Source: Polymorphospora lycopeni
Lineage (GTDB): Bacteria; Actinomycetota; Actinomycetes; Mycobacteriales; Micromonosporaceae
Reading direction: 5' to 3'
DNA length: 64,000 bases
Assembly (NCBI RefSeq): GCF_042237075.1
Contig: NZ_JBCGDC010000004.1
Coordinates: forward strand, 1-64,000
How positions within the stretch are numbered: the first letter of the stretch is position 1; every line of letters starts with the position of its first letter. A model generated the notes under the pieces. It saw only the letters and a list, made by a program, of their open reading frames with translations. It was not told the DNA's origin and made no database searches. The position numbers and the translations under genes are program-made. Shown piece after piece: positions 24,678-33,861 of this stretch.

Positions 24678-26306
24678 ATGCCTCGAGCAGCCCTGCTCGC
24701 CCATGACCTCGTCCGCACCCTCGGCACGCGCCGGGTGCTCGACGGCGTCTCACTGACCGCCGCGCCCGGCCACCGGATCGGGCTGATCGGAGAGAACGGC
24801 ACCGGCAAGTCGACCCTGTTGCGGCTGCTCGCCGGCACCGACGAGCCCGACACCGGCACCGTCGTACGCCCCGCCGACCTCGGGTTCCTGCACCAGGAGA
24901 TGCCGTTCCGGGCCGACGCGACGATCGCCGACGTGCTCGACGACGCCCTGCGCGAGGCCCGCGCGGATCTCGCCGAACTCGACCGGCTCACCGCCGCGCT
25001 CGCCGACCTCCCGCCGGACTCGCCCGGCTACGCCGACCTGCTCGCCGCGTACGGCGAACGGCTCGACCGGGCGCAGGAACACGACGCCTGGGACGCCGAC
25101 CGGCGGGCCGAGATCGTCCTCGCCGGGCTCGGCCTCGGCGCGATGGCGCACGACCGTACCCTCGGGTCGCTGTCCGGCGGGCAGCGCGGCCGGCTCGCCC
25201 TGGCGGCGCTGCTCGTCCGCCGGCCCGTGGCGCTGCTGCTCGACGAACCCACCAACCATCTCGACGACGACGCCGCGGCGTTCCTCGAGGAGCAGTTGCG
25301 CGGCCTGCCCGGGGTGGTCGTGGTGGCCAGCCACGACCGGGCCTTCCTCGACGCCGTCTGCACCGACCTGGTCGACCTCGACCCGGCGCTGGACGGCCCC
25401 ACCCGGTTCGGCGGCAACTACACCGACTACCAGGCGCACAAGCGGGCCGAACGGGAACGCTGGCAGCGGCGCTTCGCCGAGGAGCAGGAGGAACTCGCCG
25501 AGCTGCGGCGCTCCGCCAGTGTGACCGCGCACCAGGTGGCGCCGGGCCGGGCCCGGCGCGACAACGAGAAGATGGGGTTCGGCCACACCACCGGCCGGGT
25601 CCAGAACCAGATCTCGCGCCGGGTCCGCAACGCCACCCGCCGCCTCGACGAACTCGAACGCGACCAGGTCCGCAAGCCGCCGGAGCCACTGCGGTTCCGG
25701 GCCACCTCGCTCGCCACCGGGTCGGCCGCCGGGCTGCTGGTGTCGCTGCGCGACGTGGAGGTGCCCGGCCGGCTGCGCCTCGACCGCCTGGACGTGTCGG
25801 ACACCGACCGGGTGCTGGTCACCGGGGCGAACGGGGCGGGCAAGTCGACGCTGCTCGCGGTGCTGGCCGGACACCTGCCGGCCGCCGGCGGGATCCAGCG
25901 GCGGTCCGGGCTGAAGGTCGGCCTGCTGGCGCAGGACACCGTCTTCGAGCGGCCGGACCGTTCCGTGCGGGAGACGTACGAGATGACGCTCGGCCCCGCC
26001 CGCGCCGAGGCCGTACCGCTGCGGTCGCTCGGTCTGATCCGGCCCCGGGACATCGCCCGCCCGGTCGGTGACCTGTCGGTGGGCCAGCGCCGCCGGCTCG
26101 CGCTGGCACTGCTCGTGGCCGACCCGCCCGAACTGCTGCTGCTCGACGAACCCACCAACCACCTGTCGCCCCGGCTCGCCGACGAACTGGAGGAGGCGCT
26201 CGGCACCGGTCCCGGCGCCGTCGTGGTCGCCAGCCACGACCGGTGGCTGCGCGCCCGCTGGCCGGGGCGTGAGGTCCGGCTCACCGGACCGGTCACCACC
26301 GCCTGA
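24678..26306 (+). CDS. ABC-F family ATPase (ribosome-protection/translation-factor type)
   Basis: The 542-residue protein has two ATPase domains and no membrane helices. Domain 1 has GENGTGKST, LSGGQRGR and LLLDEPTNHLDD; domain 2 has GANGAGKST, LSVGQRRR and LLLDEPTNHLS. The inter-domain linker is long and charged (AEEQEELAELRRSA...RRLDELERDQ). In actinomycetes such proteins are often self-resistance or inducible antibiotic-resistance factors that displace drugs from the ribosome. Whether this one protects against a drug or is a housekeeping member cannot be decided. Confidence 0.9.
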   Translation: MPRAALLAHDLVRTLGTRRVLDGVSLTAAPGHRIGLIGENGTGKSTLLRLLAGTDEPDTGTVVRPADLGFLHQEMPFRADATIADVLDDALREARADLAELDRLTAALADLPPDSPGYADLLAAYGERLDRAQEHDAWDADRRAEIVLAGLGLGAMAHDRTLGSLSGGQRGRLALAALLVRRPVALLLDEPTNHLDDDAAAFLEEQLRGLPGVVVVASHDRAFLDAVCTDLVDLDPALDGPTRFGGNYTDYQAHKRAERERWQRRFAEEQEELAELRRSASVTAHQVAPGRARRDNEKMGFGHTTGRVQNQISRRVRNATRRLDELERDQVRKPPEPLRFRATSLATGSAAGLLVSLRDVEVPGRLRLDRLDVSDTDRVLVTGANGAGKSTLLAVLAGHLPAAGGIQRRSGLKVGLLAQDTVFERPDRSVRETYEMTLGPARAEAVPLRSLGLIRPRDIARPVGDLSVGQRRRLALALLVADPPELLLLDEPTNHLSPRLADELEEALGTGPGAVVVASHDRWLRARWPGREVRLTGPVTTA

Positions 26307-26354
26307 CCCGCCGGTCGTCTCCTACAATTGCGGGCCGATCCGAAGGAGACCCGG

Positions 26355-27329
26355 GTGTCGCGAGCAGCGCAGGGGCTGGTGGCCGGCCTGGAACGGCACC
26401 AGGTCGCGGTCTACGTCGGGGCGATCGTGGCCGGTGCCGTGGCGGGCCGGGTCCTGCCCGGAGCCGGACCGGGACTCGAACACGCGATCAACCCGGTGCT
26501 GGCGGCCCTGCTGTACGTGACGTTCCTGCAGGTGCCGGTCGCCGACCTGGCCCGGTCGCTGCGGGCCGGCCGGTTCCTGGCGGCCGCGCTGGCCGTCAAC
26601 TTCGTGGTGGTGCCGCTGGTGGTCGCCGCGATGTTCGCGTTCCTCCCCGCCGACCGGGCCGTACGGCTGGGGGTGCTCCTGGTCCTGCTGACCCCGTGCG
26701 TCGACTACGTCATCGTGTTCAGTGGCCTGGCCGGCGGCAGCCGGCAGCGGCTGCTGGCGGCGACGCCGCTGCTGCTGCTCGCCCAGTTGCTGCTGCTGCC
26801 CGGCTACCTCTACCTGTTCATGGGGCCGGACCTGGCCGGGATCGTCGAGACGGGGCCGTTCGTCGAGGCGTTCGTCGTGCTGATCGTCGTACCGCTGGCG
26901 CTGGCCTGGCTGACCCAGGCATGGGCCGCCCGGCGGCCGGCCGGGCGGCGGTTCGCCGGTGCCGCCGGCACGGCGATGGTGCCGCTGATGGCGGCGACCC
27001 TGCTGACCGTGGTCGCCTCGCAGGTCCCCAAGCTCGACGACCGCGTCGCCGACGTCGCCCGGGTCGTGCCGTTCTACGTGGCGTTCCTGGTCGTGATGGC
27101 GTTCGCCGGCCTCACCGTCGCCCGGCTGTTCCGGCTGGACGTCCCCGACGGCCGGGCGATCGTGTTCAGCGGCGCGACCCGCAACTCGCTGGTCGTGCTG
27201 CCGCTGGCCCTGGCCCTGCCGGACCAGTTCGCGGTCGCGGCCCAGGTGGTCGTCACCCAGACCCTGGTCGAGGTGGTCGGCATGGTGGTCTACGTCCGTA
27301 CGGTCCCACGCCTGCTGCCGCACCGCTGA
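26355..27329 (+). CDS. ACR3/bile acid:sodium symporter-family transporter
   Basis: The 324-residue protein has about ten membrane helices. LLTPCVDYVIVFSGLAGGSRQ carries the conserved Cys of helix 4 of Acr3 arsenite transporters, and FSGATRNSLVVLPLALALP fits the late conserved helix. The GTG at 26355 follows GAAGGAGA. Arsenite efflux is possible, but no arsenate reductase or ArsR lies adjacent, so organic-anion transport remains open. Confidence 0.8.
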   Translation: MSRAAQGLVAGLERHQVAVYVGAIVAGAVAGRVLPGAGPGLEHAINPVLAALLYVTFLQVPVADLARSLRAGRFLAAALAVNFVVVPLVVAAMFAFLPADRAVRLGVLLVLLTPCVDYVIVFSGLAGGSRQRLLAATPLLLLAQLLLLPGYLYLFMGPDLAGIVETGPFVEAFVVLIVVPLALAWLTQAWAARRPAGRRFAGAAGTAMVPLMAATLLTVVASQVPKLDDRVADVARVVPFYVAFLVVMAFAGLTVARLFRLDVPDGRAIVFSGATRNSLVVLPLALALPDQFAVAAQVVVTQTLVEVVGMVVYVRTVPRLLPHR

Positions 27330-27421
27330 CCGGGGCGTACCCGCGGTAGCCGCAGGGTTCACCGGTTGTTCGCCGGCCGTCCACCGTGGAGCGGTTGGAG
27401 GGCGGCCACCATTCGGCCGTG

Positions 27422-28465
27422 ATGCGGCCTCGGAACATAGTGATCGTGGTTACCGTCCTGGCGGTGCTCGGAGCCGCCGTCGGTTACCTGCTCGCGGGAT
27501 CCGACCCGGCGACGGTACGCGGTGTCGTCGGCACCGAGAAGGCGACGTTCTTCGCCGACCCACGGGTACGGGAGGCGTTCGAGAAACACGGGCTCCGGCT
27601 GGAGATCGACGCGCGCGGTTCCCGGGAGATGGCCACCGCCGACGCGCTGGCCGGCTACGACTTCGGCTTCCCGGCCAGCGCGCAGGCCGCCGACTCCGTC
27701 TCCCGGGCCCGGCCGGCCAGCGGCACGTACGAGCCGTTCGGGTCGCCGCTGGCGGTGGCCACGTTCACCTCCATCGTCGACCTGCTCGCGCAGGAGGGCG
27801 TCGCCCGGCGCGGCGGGGCCGGGCACTGGGTGCTGGACCTGGCCGCGTACCTCGACCTGGCCGGCCGTGACCTGCGCTGGGACCAGATCGCCGGCAACGT
27901 CGCCTACCCGGCCCGGCGGGACGTGCTGGTGACCACGACGCACCCCGGCTATTCCGGTTCGGCGGCCGGATACGCCTGGCTCGCCGCCACCCACCTCGGC
28001 CCCGACGGGCTCGACCAGGTGGCGAAGCTCTTCACCGACCAGGGCGGGCTCGAGCGGTCCACCGGAGACCCGTTCGAGAGGTACCTGACCCAGGGCCTGA
28101 ACTTCGCCCCGCTGGTGCTCGCCTACGAGGCCCAGTACATCGAGGCGGCGACCGCCGGGACGCTGCCGTCGGGCGCCACCCTCATGTACCTCTCCCCCAC
28201 CCTGCTCAGCACGCACACCGTGGTCGCGTTCACCGAACAGGGCGACGAGGTCGGCCGGCTGCTGGCCACCGACCCGACGCTGCGGTCACTCGCGGCCGAG
28301 CACGGCTACCGCACCGGCGACGAGGGCGCCTTCGCCGGCGTGCTCGACCGGCTGGCCGGCGCCGGGACACCGCTGCCCGCGCAGCTTCCCGAAGCCGCCC
28401 CCGCACCCGACCCGGCCGCGTTCGAGGCCATGCTCACCACCCTCGACCAGCACCTACGACAGTGA
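27422..28465 (+). CDS. Membrane-anchored substrate-binding-like protein
   Basis: The 347-residue protein has a single N-terminal membrane helix (residues 6-25) and an extracytoplasmic body resembling a type 2 periplasmic binding fold (VVGTEKATFFADPRVREAFEKHGLRLEID, then FGSPLAVATFTSIVDLLAQEGV). No permease or ATPase accompanies it. Its stop lies shortly before the lipoprotein start of the vWA gene, so the two are co-expressed. It probably acts with that protein at the cell surface; the ligand is unknown. Confidence 0.68.
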   Translation: MRPRNIVIVVTVLAVLGAAVGYLLAGSDPATVRGVVGTEKATFFADPRVREAFEKHGLRLEIDARGSREMATADALAGYDFGFPASAQAADSVSRARPASGTYEPFGSPLAVATFTSIVDLLAQEGVARRGGAGHWVLDLAAYLDLAGRDLRWDQIAGNVAYPARRDVLVTTTHPGYSGSAAGYAWLAATHLGPDGLDQVAKLFTDQGGLERSTGDPFERYLTQGLNFAPLVLAYEAQYIEAATAGTLPSGATLMYLSPTLLSTHTVVAFTEQGDEVGRLLATDPTLRSLAAEHGYRTGDEGAFAGVLDRLAGAGTPLPAQLPEAAPAPDPAAFEAMLTTLDQHLRQ

Positions 28466-28482
28466 CGACAAGGAGGACTCCC

Positions 28483-30123
28483 GTGCGCCGTACGCCCCGA
28501 CTGGTGCTGGCCGCCGTGCTGCTCGCACTCGCGACCGCCTGCACCGCCGACCCGGCACCGACCACGCCGGCCAGTGGATCCGAAGACCCGTACCTGCGCG
28601 GTTCGGGCACCCTGCGGGTGCTCGCCGGCAGCGAACTGGCCGACCTGCGCCCGATCCTCGACGAGGCGCGGGAGGCGACCGGCGTCACCGTGCAACTCAC
28701 CGAGATCGGCACCCTCGACGGGATCGAACGGGTCGCCAGCGGCGCGGCCGCGCGCGACCACGACGCGATCTGGTTCTCCAGCAACCGCTACCTCGAACTG
28801 CACCCGGACGCCGGCGACAAGATCGGCGTCGACGCCAAGGTGGCGAACTCGCCGGTGGTGCTGGGGCTGCGGACCTCGACGGCGCAACGGCTCGGCTGGG
28901 ACAAGAACCGTCCGACGTGGAGCGAGATCGCCGCCGCGGCCGGCGAGGGCGAGTTCACGTACGGGATGACCAGCCCGGCGACCTCCAACTCCGGTTACTC
29001 GGCCCTGGTCGGGGTGGCCGCCGCCCTGGCCGGCACCGGCCGGGCGCTGACCACCGACGAGATCACCGCGCTGACGCCCCGGTTGCAGTCGTTCTTCACC
29101 GGGCACGCCCTGACGTCCGGGTCGTCCGGCTGGCTCGCGGACGCGTACGTGCACCGGCAGACCGCCGGCGTCCCGCTGGGCGGCCTCATCAACTACGAGT
29201 CGGTGCTGCTGTCACTCAACGCCGGCGGCCGGCTGGCCGAGCCGCTCACCGTGATCTACCCCGCCGACGGGGTGGTCACCGCCGACTACCCGCTGACCCT
29301 GCTCGCCGGCGCTGGCGAGCAGGCCCGGGCCAACCACGCCGCGATCGCCGACTTCCTGCGCCGGCCGTCGACCCAGGCCAAGATCATGGAGCGGACGCAC
29401 CGCCGGCCGGCCGTCACCGGGATCAGCCTGGCCAGCGACTTCGGCCCCACCGACGGCGGCCTGGTCGAGCTGCCGTTCCCGACCCGCTACGAGGTCGCGA
29501 ACAAGCTCGTGTCGAGCTTCGGTGACACGCTGCGCAAACCGGCCCGCACCATCTACCTGCTCGACCTGTCCGGGTCGATGCGCGGCAACCGCCTGGAGGG
29601 ACTGCAGTCCGCCCTGCTCGGGCTCTCCGGCGCGGACACCTCGCTGTCCGGCGAACTGACCCGGTTCAACGGTCGCGAGCAGGTGATCCTCGTGCCGTTC
29701 AGCACCACGGTCCAGGAGCCGCGCCGGTTCGACGTACCGTCCGACGACCCGCGGCCGACCCTCGACCGGATCCGCGCCGACGTACAGGGGTTCTCCGCCA
29801 ACGGCGACACCGCGATCTACGACGCGCTCGCCCGGGGCCTGGAACTGGCCCGCGACCTCGACACGGCCGATCCGGGCCGGTTCACCAGCGTCGTGCTGCT
29901 GACCGACGGGGAGCGTACGGTGGGCCGGAGCCTGGACGCGTTCCGGAGCCTGCACGCCGGGCTGCCGGCCACGATCCGGTCGGTGCCGGTCTTCACCCTG
30001 CTGTTCGGCGAGGGGAACGTCGGCGAGATGACCGAGATCGCCACGCTGACCGGGGGACGTACGTTCGACGCGCGGACCGGCTCGCTCGGCGCGGTGTTCA
30101 AGGAGATCCGCGGCTACCAGTGA
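28483..30123 (+). CDS. Lipoprotein with substrate-binding-like and von Willebrand A domains
   Basis: The 546-residue protein has a lipoprotein signal (LALATAC), a solute-binding-like domain (about 35-330; GTLRVLAGSELADLRPILDEAREATGVTV) and a C-terminal vWA domain (about 350-545) with the metal-ion adhesion motif DLSGS, the NGDTAIYDAL turn and VVLLTDGER. The GTG at 28483 is chosen because AAGGAGG lies directly upstream; an upstream GTG at 28462 overlaps the preceding stop. vWA domains bind partner proteins through Mg2+. It forms a two-gene unit with 27422. Confidence 0.85.
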   Translation: MRRTPRLVLAAVLLALATACTADPAPTTPASGSEDPYLRGSGTLRVLAGSELADLRPILDEAREATGVTVQLTEIGTLDGIERVASGAAARDHDAIWFSSNRYLELHPDAGDKIGVDAKVANSPVVLGLRTSTAQRLGWDKNRPTWSEIAAAAGEGEFTYGMTSPATSNSGYSALVGVAAALAGTGRALTTDEITALTPRLQSFFTGHALTSGSSGWLADAYVHRQTAGVPLGGLINYESVLLSLNAGGRLAEPLTVIYPADGVVTADYPLTLLAGAGEQARANHAAIADFLRRPSTQAKIMERTHRRPAVTGISLASDFGPTDGGLVELPFPTRYEVANKLVSSFGDTLRKPARTIYLLDLSGSMRGNRLEGLQSALLGLSGADTSLSGELTRFNGREQVILVPFSTTVQEPRRFDVPSDDPRPTLDRIRADVQGFSANGDTAIYDALARGLELARDLDTADPGRFTSVVLLTDGERTVGRSLDAFRSLHAGLPATIRSVPVFTLLFGEGNVGEMTEIATLTGGRTFDARTGSLGAVFKEIRGYQ

Positions 30124-30184
30124 CCGGTTCCGGCGGACTTCGGCGGGCGGTGTCCGTACGGGGAGGGGCAGGGTCGCTGTCGCC

Positions 30185-30228
30185 GTCCACAGCGAATTCG
30201 GCGTAGGAACAGCGAATTCGCTGTGGAC
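30185..30228. terminator. Long inverted repeat between convergent genes
   Basis: Arms GTCCACAGCGAATTC (30185-30199) and its complement (30214-30228) pair perfectly over 15 bases around a 14-base loop. Nested inside, ACAGCGAATTCGCTGT (30209-30224) is itself a perfect palindrome. It lies between the vWA gene and the convergent yidD gene and can serve as a bidirectional terminator, without a U-tract. Confidence 0.65.
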
Positions 30229-30345
30229 CCCGGCAGTGATACCCGGCCGCCGGACGCTCGGCTTCCGCGCGAGTGCCAGCGCCGCACGCTTTCCCTGATC
30301 GACGGGAGTCCCAAACCGGGTTCCCCCGCGCACCCCGCCCGACTG

Positions 30346-30741
30346 TCAGCGCACCGGGTCGTGGGTGCCGTGCGGTACGCCGGGACGGCAGCGGCGCACC
30401 CGTTCGGCGGCCATCCGGCCACCGGCCGCCAGCCCGTACCGCTCCACCGCTGTCAGGCCGTACGCGCCGCAGGTCGGGGTGAAGTGGCACCGCCCCGGCC
30501 AGTGCGGCGACAGCCACCGCCGGTAGCCCCGGATCGCCGCCACCCCCGCCCGGTCCACCGCCGGCGCCCGGGTCACCGCCGCCGTCGTCGAACCGAGCAT
30601 CAGCAGGGTCGAGAACAGCCCGAACCCGCAGCAGTCACAGCAGCCGTCCGGATTCTTGGACTTGTGCTGCCGGTTGAACCTGTCCTGCTGCCGGCGGTTC
30701 TCCCTGGCCTGCTCCCAGAAACGCCGGAACCCGCTACTCAT
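30346..30741 (-). CDS. yidD: YidD-type membrane protein insertion efficiency factor, with Cys-rich N-terminal extension
   Basis: The C-terminal 70 residues are YidD: AIRGYRRWLSPHWPGRCHFTPTCGAYGLTAVERYG...RRCRPGVPHGTHDPV. YidD helps insert inner-membrane proteins near YidC. Here the 131-residue protein has about 45 extra N-terminal residues with a charged start and a GCCDCCGFGLF cluster that may bind metal or be acylated. The chromosomal rpmH-rnpA-yidC neighbourhood is absent, so this is a stand-alone copy. Confidence 0.85.
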   Translation of the reverse strand: MSSGFRRFWEQARENRRQQDRFNRQHKSKNPDGCCDCCGFGLFSTLLMLGSTTAAVTRAPAVDRAGVAAIRGYRRWLSPHWPGRCHFTPTCGAYGLTAVERYGLAAGGRMAAERVRRCRPGVPHGTHDPVR

Positions 30742-30871
30742 GATCCATCAGTACCACAGCCGCGCTCCCTGCCCGCGGGTGACCGGCCGGCGCGGCACCC
30801 CCTACCCGGGTATGACCGCCGGTTGGTCCCGTGGTGGCACGACGGCCCGCCACCAGGGCCGTACGCTGCGG

Positions 30872-32143
30872 ATGATGGACGATCCGATCGACGCGCTCCG
30901 GGCCGCGCCGCGGGACCTGCGGCGGCTGCTCGTCGGTCCGGACTACCCGCCGTATCGCGCCGAGCCGGCCGGGCGGTGGCGGCGCTTCCGGCCCTACCTG
31001 GTGCAGGCCGGGCTGCTCGGCCTGATCGGGCTGACCGTCGCGGCGGCGCAGTACCTTCAGGACGCCAGGGGGCTGCCCGAACCGGCCGCGATCGCGCTCG
31101 GCATCGGCGCCACCCTGCCGGCCGGGATCGCCCTGCGGGCGCCGCTCTGGGCCTGGCGGCTCGGCTATCCGATGCTCTTCCTGGGCGCGCTGCACGCCCG
31201 CCCGGAAGAGTCCTGGCCGTGGAACCCGGTGCAGATCTTCGGGTTCCTGTTCGTGCTCGTCCTGCTCGCCGTCCGTGCCGACGCCGGCGTCGCCGCCTGG
31301 GCCGGACTGCTCACCCTGCTGCCGGTCTACCTGTCGGTCCCGGCGCTGGCCAACGCGCACGGCGTCACGGTTCTCGTCGTCGTGACCCTGGTCGTCGGCG
31401 ACCAGGTCCGCCGGCGCCGGCAGAGCCAGCGGGCGCTGGTCGAGCAGGCCGAGGTGAGCGAGCTGGAGAAGGCCCGTCGCGCGGTGCTCGAGGAACGGAC
31501 CCGGATAGCGCGCGAGCTGCACGACGTGGTGGCCCACCACATGTCGATGATCGCGGTGCAGGCGGAGACGGCACCGTACCGGCTGGAGTCGGTGCCCGAT
31601 CCGGCGCGCGCCGAGTTCGCGGCGATCGCCGGATCGGCCCGCGACGCCCTCACCGACATGCGCCGGCTGCTCGGGGTGCTGCGCAGTGACGCCACCGATC
31701 CGCAGACGGCGCCGCAGCCCGGCCTGGTCGACGTACCCGAACTGGTCGAGGCGGCCCGGCGGGCCGGCATGACGGTCACCCTGGAGGGTGATCCGGTGGG
31801 TGCCCCGGCGCCACCGGAGGCGGTCGGGTTGACCGCGTACCGGATCGTGCAGGAGGCACTGGCCAACGCCGCCCGGCACGCACCGGGCGCGGCGGTCCGG
31901 GTCGCCCTGCTCCCCGGTGTCGGGGAGCTGGCGCTACGGGTCGAGAACGGCCCGTACTCCGGTGTCACCGGGCCGGCCGGGCACGGGCTGACCGGCATGC
32001 GCGAGCGGGCCCGGCTGCTCGACGGCAGCTTCCACGCCGGCCCGGTGGACAGCGGCGGCTTCGCGGTCGTCGCGCGGCTGCCGTACGCCGCCGGCCCACG
32101 TCCGGGGAGTATCGAGGTGGAAAAGCGGGGGCGGGATCGATGA
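30872..32143 (+). CDS. Two-component sensor histidine kinase (HisKA_3/NarL-partner type)
   Basis: The 423-residue protein has five or six membrane helices (about residues 45-185), then a dimerisation/phosphoacceptor motif RTRIARELHDVVAHHMSMIAVQAE with the phosphorylated His in ELHD, and an ATP-binding domain with a NAARHAPG N-box and the GHGLTGMRERA glycine-rich segment. It phosphorylates the response regulator encoded next, with which it overlaps (ATGA). A second ATG lies one codon on. Confidence 0.9.
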   Translation: MMDDPIDALRAAPRDLRRLLVGPDYPPYRAEPAGRWRRFRPYLVQAGLLGLIGLTVAAAQYLQDARGLPEPAAIALGIGATLPAGIALRAPLWAWRLGYPMLFLGALHARPEESWPWNPVQIFGFLFVLVLLAVRADAGVAAWAGLLTLLPVYLSVPALANAHGVTVLVVVTLVVGDQVRRRRQSQRALVEQAEVSELEKARRAVLEERTRIARELHDVVAHHMSMIAVQAETAPYRLESVPDPARAEFAAIAGSARDALTDMRRLLGVLRSDATDPQTAPQPGLVDVPELVEAARRAGMTVTLEGDPVGAPAPPEAVGLTAYRIVQEALANAARHAPGAAVRVALLPGVGELALRVENGPYSGVTGPAGHGLTGMRERARLLDGSFHAGPVDSGGFAVVARLPYAAGPRPGSIEVEKRGRDR

Positions 32144-32805
32144 TCCGGGTATTGATCGCGGACGACCAGGCGATGGTCCGGCAGGGCTTCGGCGCCCTGC
32201 TCGCCGCCCAGCCCGACCTGCTGGTCGTGGGCGACGCGGCCAACGGCGCCGAGGCGGTCGCCGCCGCCCGCCGGCTGAACCCGGACGTGGTGCTGATGGA
32301 CGTCCGGATGCCCGTGCTGGACGGCCTCGCCGCGACCCGGCAACTGCTCGGCGACCGGCCCGCCGTGGACCACCCCCGGGTGCTCATCCTGACCACCTTC
32401 GACCTGGACGACTACGTCTACGCGGCGCTGCGGGCGGGGGCCAGCGGCTTCCTGCTCAAGGACGCGCCGGCCGCCGAACTGGTGCACGCCGTCCGGGTGG
32501 TCGCGGCGGGCGACGCGCTCCTGGCCCCGGCGGTGACCCGGCGGCTGATCGCCGAGTTCGCCGCCCGGCCGGGCCGGGACCGGCCGCGTCCGGTGTCGCT
32601 GGCCGGGCTCACCGCCCGGGAGACCGAGGTGCTGCGGCTGATCGCCCGGGGCCGCTCGAACTCGGAGATCGCCGCCGACCTCGTGGTCGCCGAACAGACC
32701 GTCAAGACCCATGTCGGGCGGATCCTGGCCAAGCTGAACCTGCGCGACCGCGCCCAGGCGGTGGTGACCGCGTACGAGTCGGGTCTGGTCACCGCCGGCG
32801 AGTAG
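32140..32805 (+). CDS. NarL/LuxR-type response regulator
   Basis: The 221-residue protein has a receiver domain (IADDQAMVRQGFGALL; phosphoacceptor Asp in VLMDVRMPVLDG; conserved Thr and Lys in LTTF and LLKDA) and a LuxR HTH (LTARETEVLRLIARGRSNSEIAADLVVAEQTVKTHVGRILAKL). It is coupled to the kinase by a 4-base overlap. Target genes are not evident from the sequence. A possible stem (32808-32814 with 32832-32838) follows the stop. Confidence 0.92.
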   Translation: MIRVLIADDQAMVRQGFGALLAAQPDLLVVGDAANGAEAVAAARRLNPDVVLMDVRMPVLDGLAATRQLLGDRPAVDHPRVLILTTFDLDDYVYAALRAGASGFLLKDAPAAELVHAVRVVAAGDALLAPAVTRRLIAEFAARPGRDRPRPVSLAGLTARETEVLRLIARGRSNSEIAADLVVAEQTVKTHVGRILAKLNLRDRAQAVVTAYESGLVTAGE

Positions 32806-32913
32806 CTCCACGGGTCTACGCCGGGAACGGCCCCGTGGGGTGACGACCGGAGCCGGCCCCGCCCCGCAGTCTTCCGGTCGACGCGGTAGTTCGCGGACCG
32901 GAGGGACGGGGCG

Positions 32914-33861
32914 ATGGGTCGAGGACCGACGAGGCGGCGGCTGGCCGCGCACGCGACGACGGTGCTGCTCGGGCTGGGGCTGCTCGGGCCGGCCGCGCAG
33001 CCGGTGCGGGCCGGCCCGACGGCGGATCCGTACGCTGCCCCGAGCCCGGCGGCGGCGATGCTGGCCGCGGGCGGCCCGTACGCGGAATGGGCCGCGAGCG
33101 GCCGACGGCTTCTCGTCTTCGACCGGCGGGGCGGCGGCCGGGCGGTCGAGGTGGTCGGCGACCTCGCCGGCGCGGACCGGATCGCGGTGCTGGTCCCCGG
33201 GGTGTCCAGCACCCTGCGGGACTTCGACCGGGGGCTCGGCGGCGTCGCCCACCGCGCGCCTTCGGTACAGGCCCGGGCGCTGTACGGGCAACTGCGCGCC
33301 GCCGATCCCCGGGTCGCGGTGGTCGCCTGGCTCGGCTACGACCCGCCGGACGGCATCGGCTGGGCGGCGGCCCGCCCGGACAGCGCCCGGGACGGTGCCG
33401 TCCTGCTCGCCGCCTTCGCCCGGGACCTGGCCGCCCGCCGGCCGGGCGTGGCGATCACCCTGGTCGGCCACAGCTACGGTGCGCTCGTCGTCGGGATGGC
33501 CGCCGCCGACCTGCCCTGCCAGGTGACCGACCTGGTCGCGCTCGGCGGTGTCGGGATGGGGGCCGACGACGTGTCCGGCCTGGGCGGCACGGCCCGGATC
33601 TGGGCCGCCGAGGCAGCCGGCGACTGGATCCGCCGGCTGCCACCGGTGCGGCTGCTCGGCCTCGGCCACGGTACGCGACCGGCCACGCCCTCGTTCGGCG
33701 CCCGTCCGCTGCCGGTCGACGACGGTGCCGGCCACGACGACTACCTCGTCCCGGGCGGTACGACGCTGCGCGCCCTGGCCGATGTCGTCCTGGCCGCACG
33801 GGCCACGGACGCACCGGCCACGAACGCGCCGGTCCGGCCCGCGCCGGCCGTCGGCCGATGA
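32914..33861 (+). CDS. Secreted DUF1023-type alpha/beta hydrolase
   Basis: The 315-residue protein has an N-terminal signal peptide (basic start, ALLGLGLLGPAAQPVRA-like core) and an alpha/beta-hydrolase body with the nucleophile elbow GHSYGALVVG, the VLVPGVSSTLRDFDRG oxyanion strand and a late His in GAGHDDYL. This matches the actinobacterial DUF1023 group, whose substrates are unknown. The stop overlaps the acyltransferase start (ATGA). Confidence 0.84.
   Translation: MGRGPTRRRLAAHATTVLLGLGLLGPAAQPVRAGPTADPYAAPSPAAAMLAAGGPYAEWAASGRRLLVFDRRGGGRAVEVVGDLAGADRIAVLVPGVSSTLRDFDRGLGGVAHRAPSVQARALYGQLRAADPRVAVVAWLGYDPPDGIGWAAARPDSARDGAVLLAAFARDLAARRPGVAITLVGHSYGALVVGMAAADLPCQVTDLVALGGVGMGADDVSGLGGTARIWAAEAAGDWIRRLPPVRLLGLGHGTRPATPSFGARPLPVDDGAGHDDYLVPGGTTLRALADVVLAARATDAPATNAPVRPAPAVGR

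Noticed and set aside
31327..33735. 802-codon minus-strand frame over the two-component and hydrolase genes
   Set aside because: Antisense to three clear genes; no recognisable domain and biased composition.
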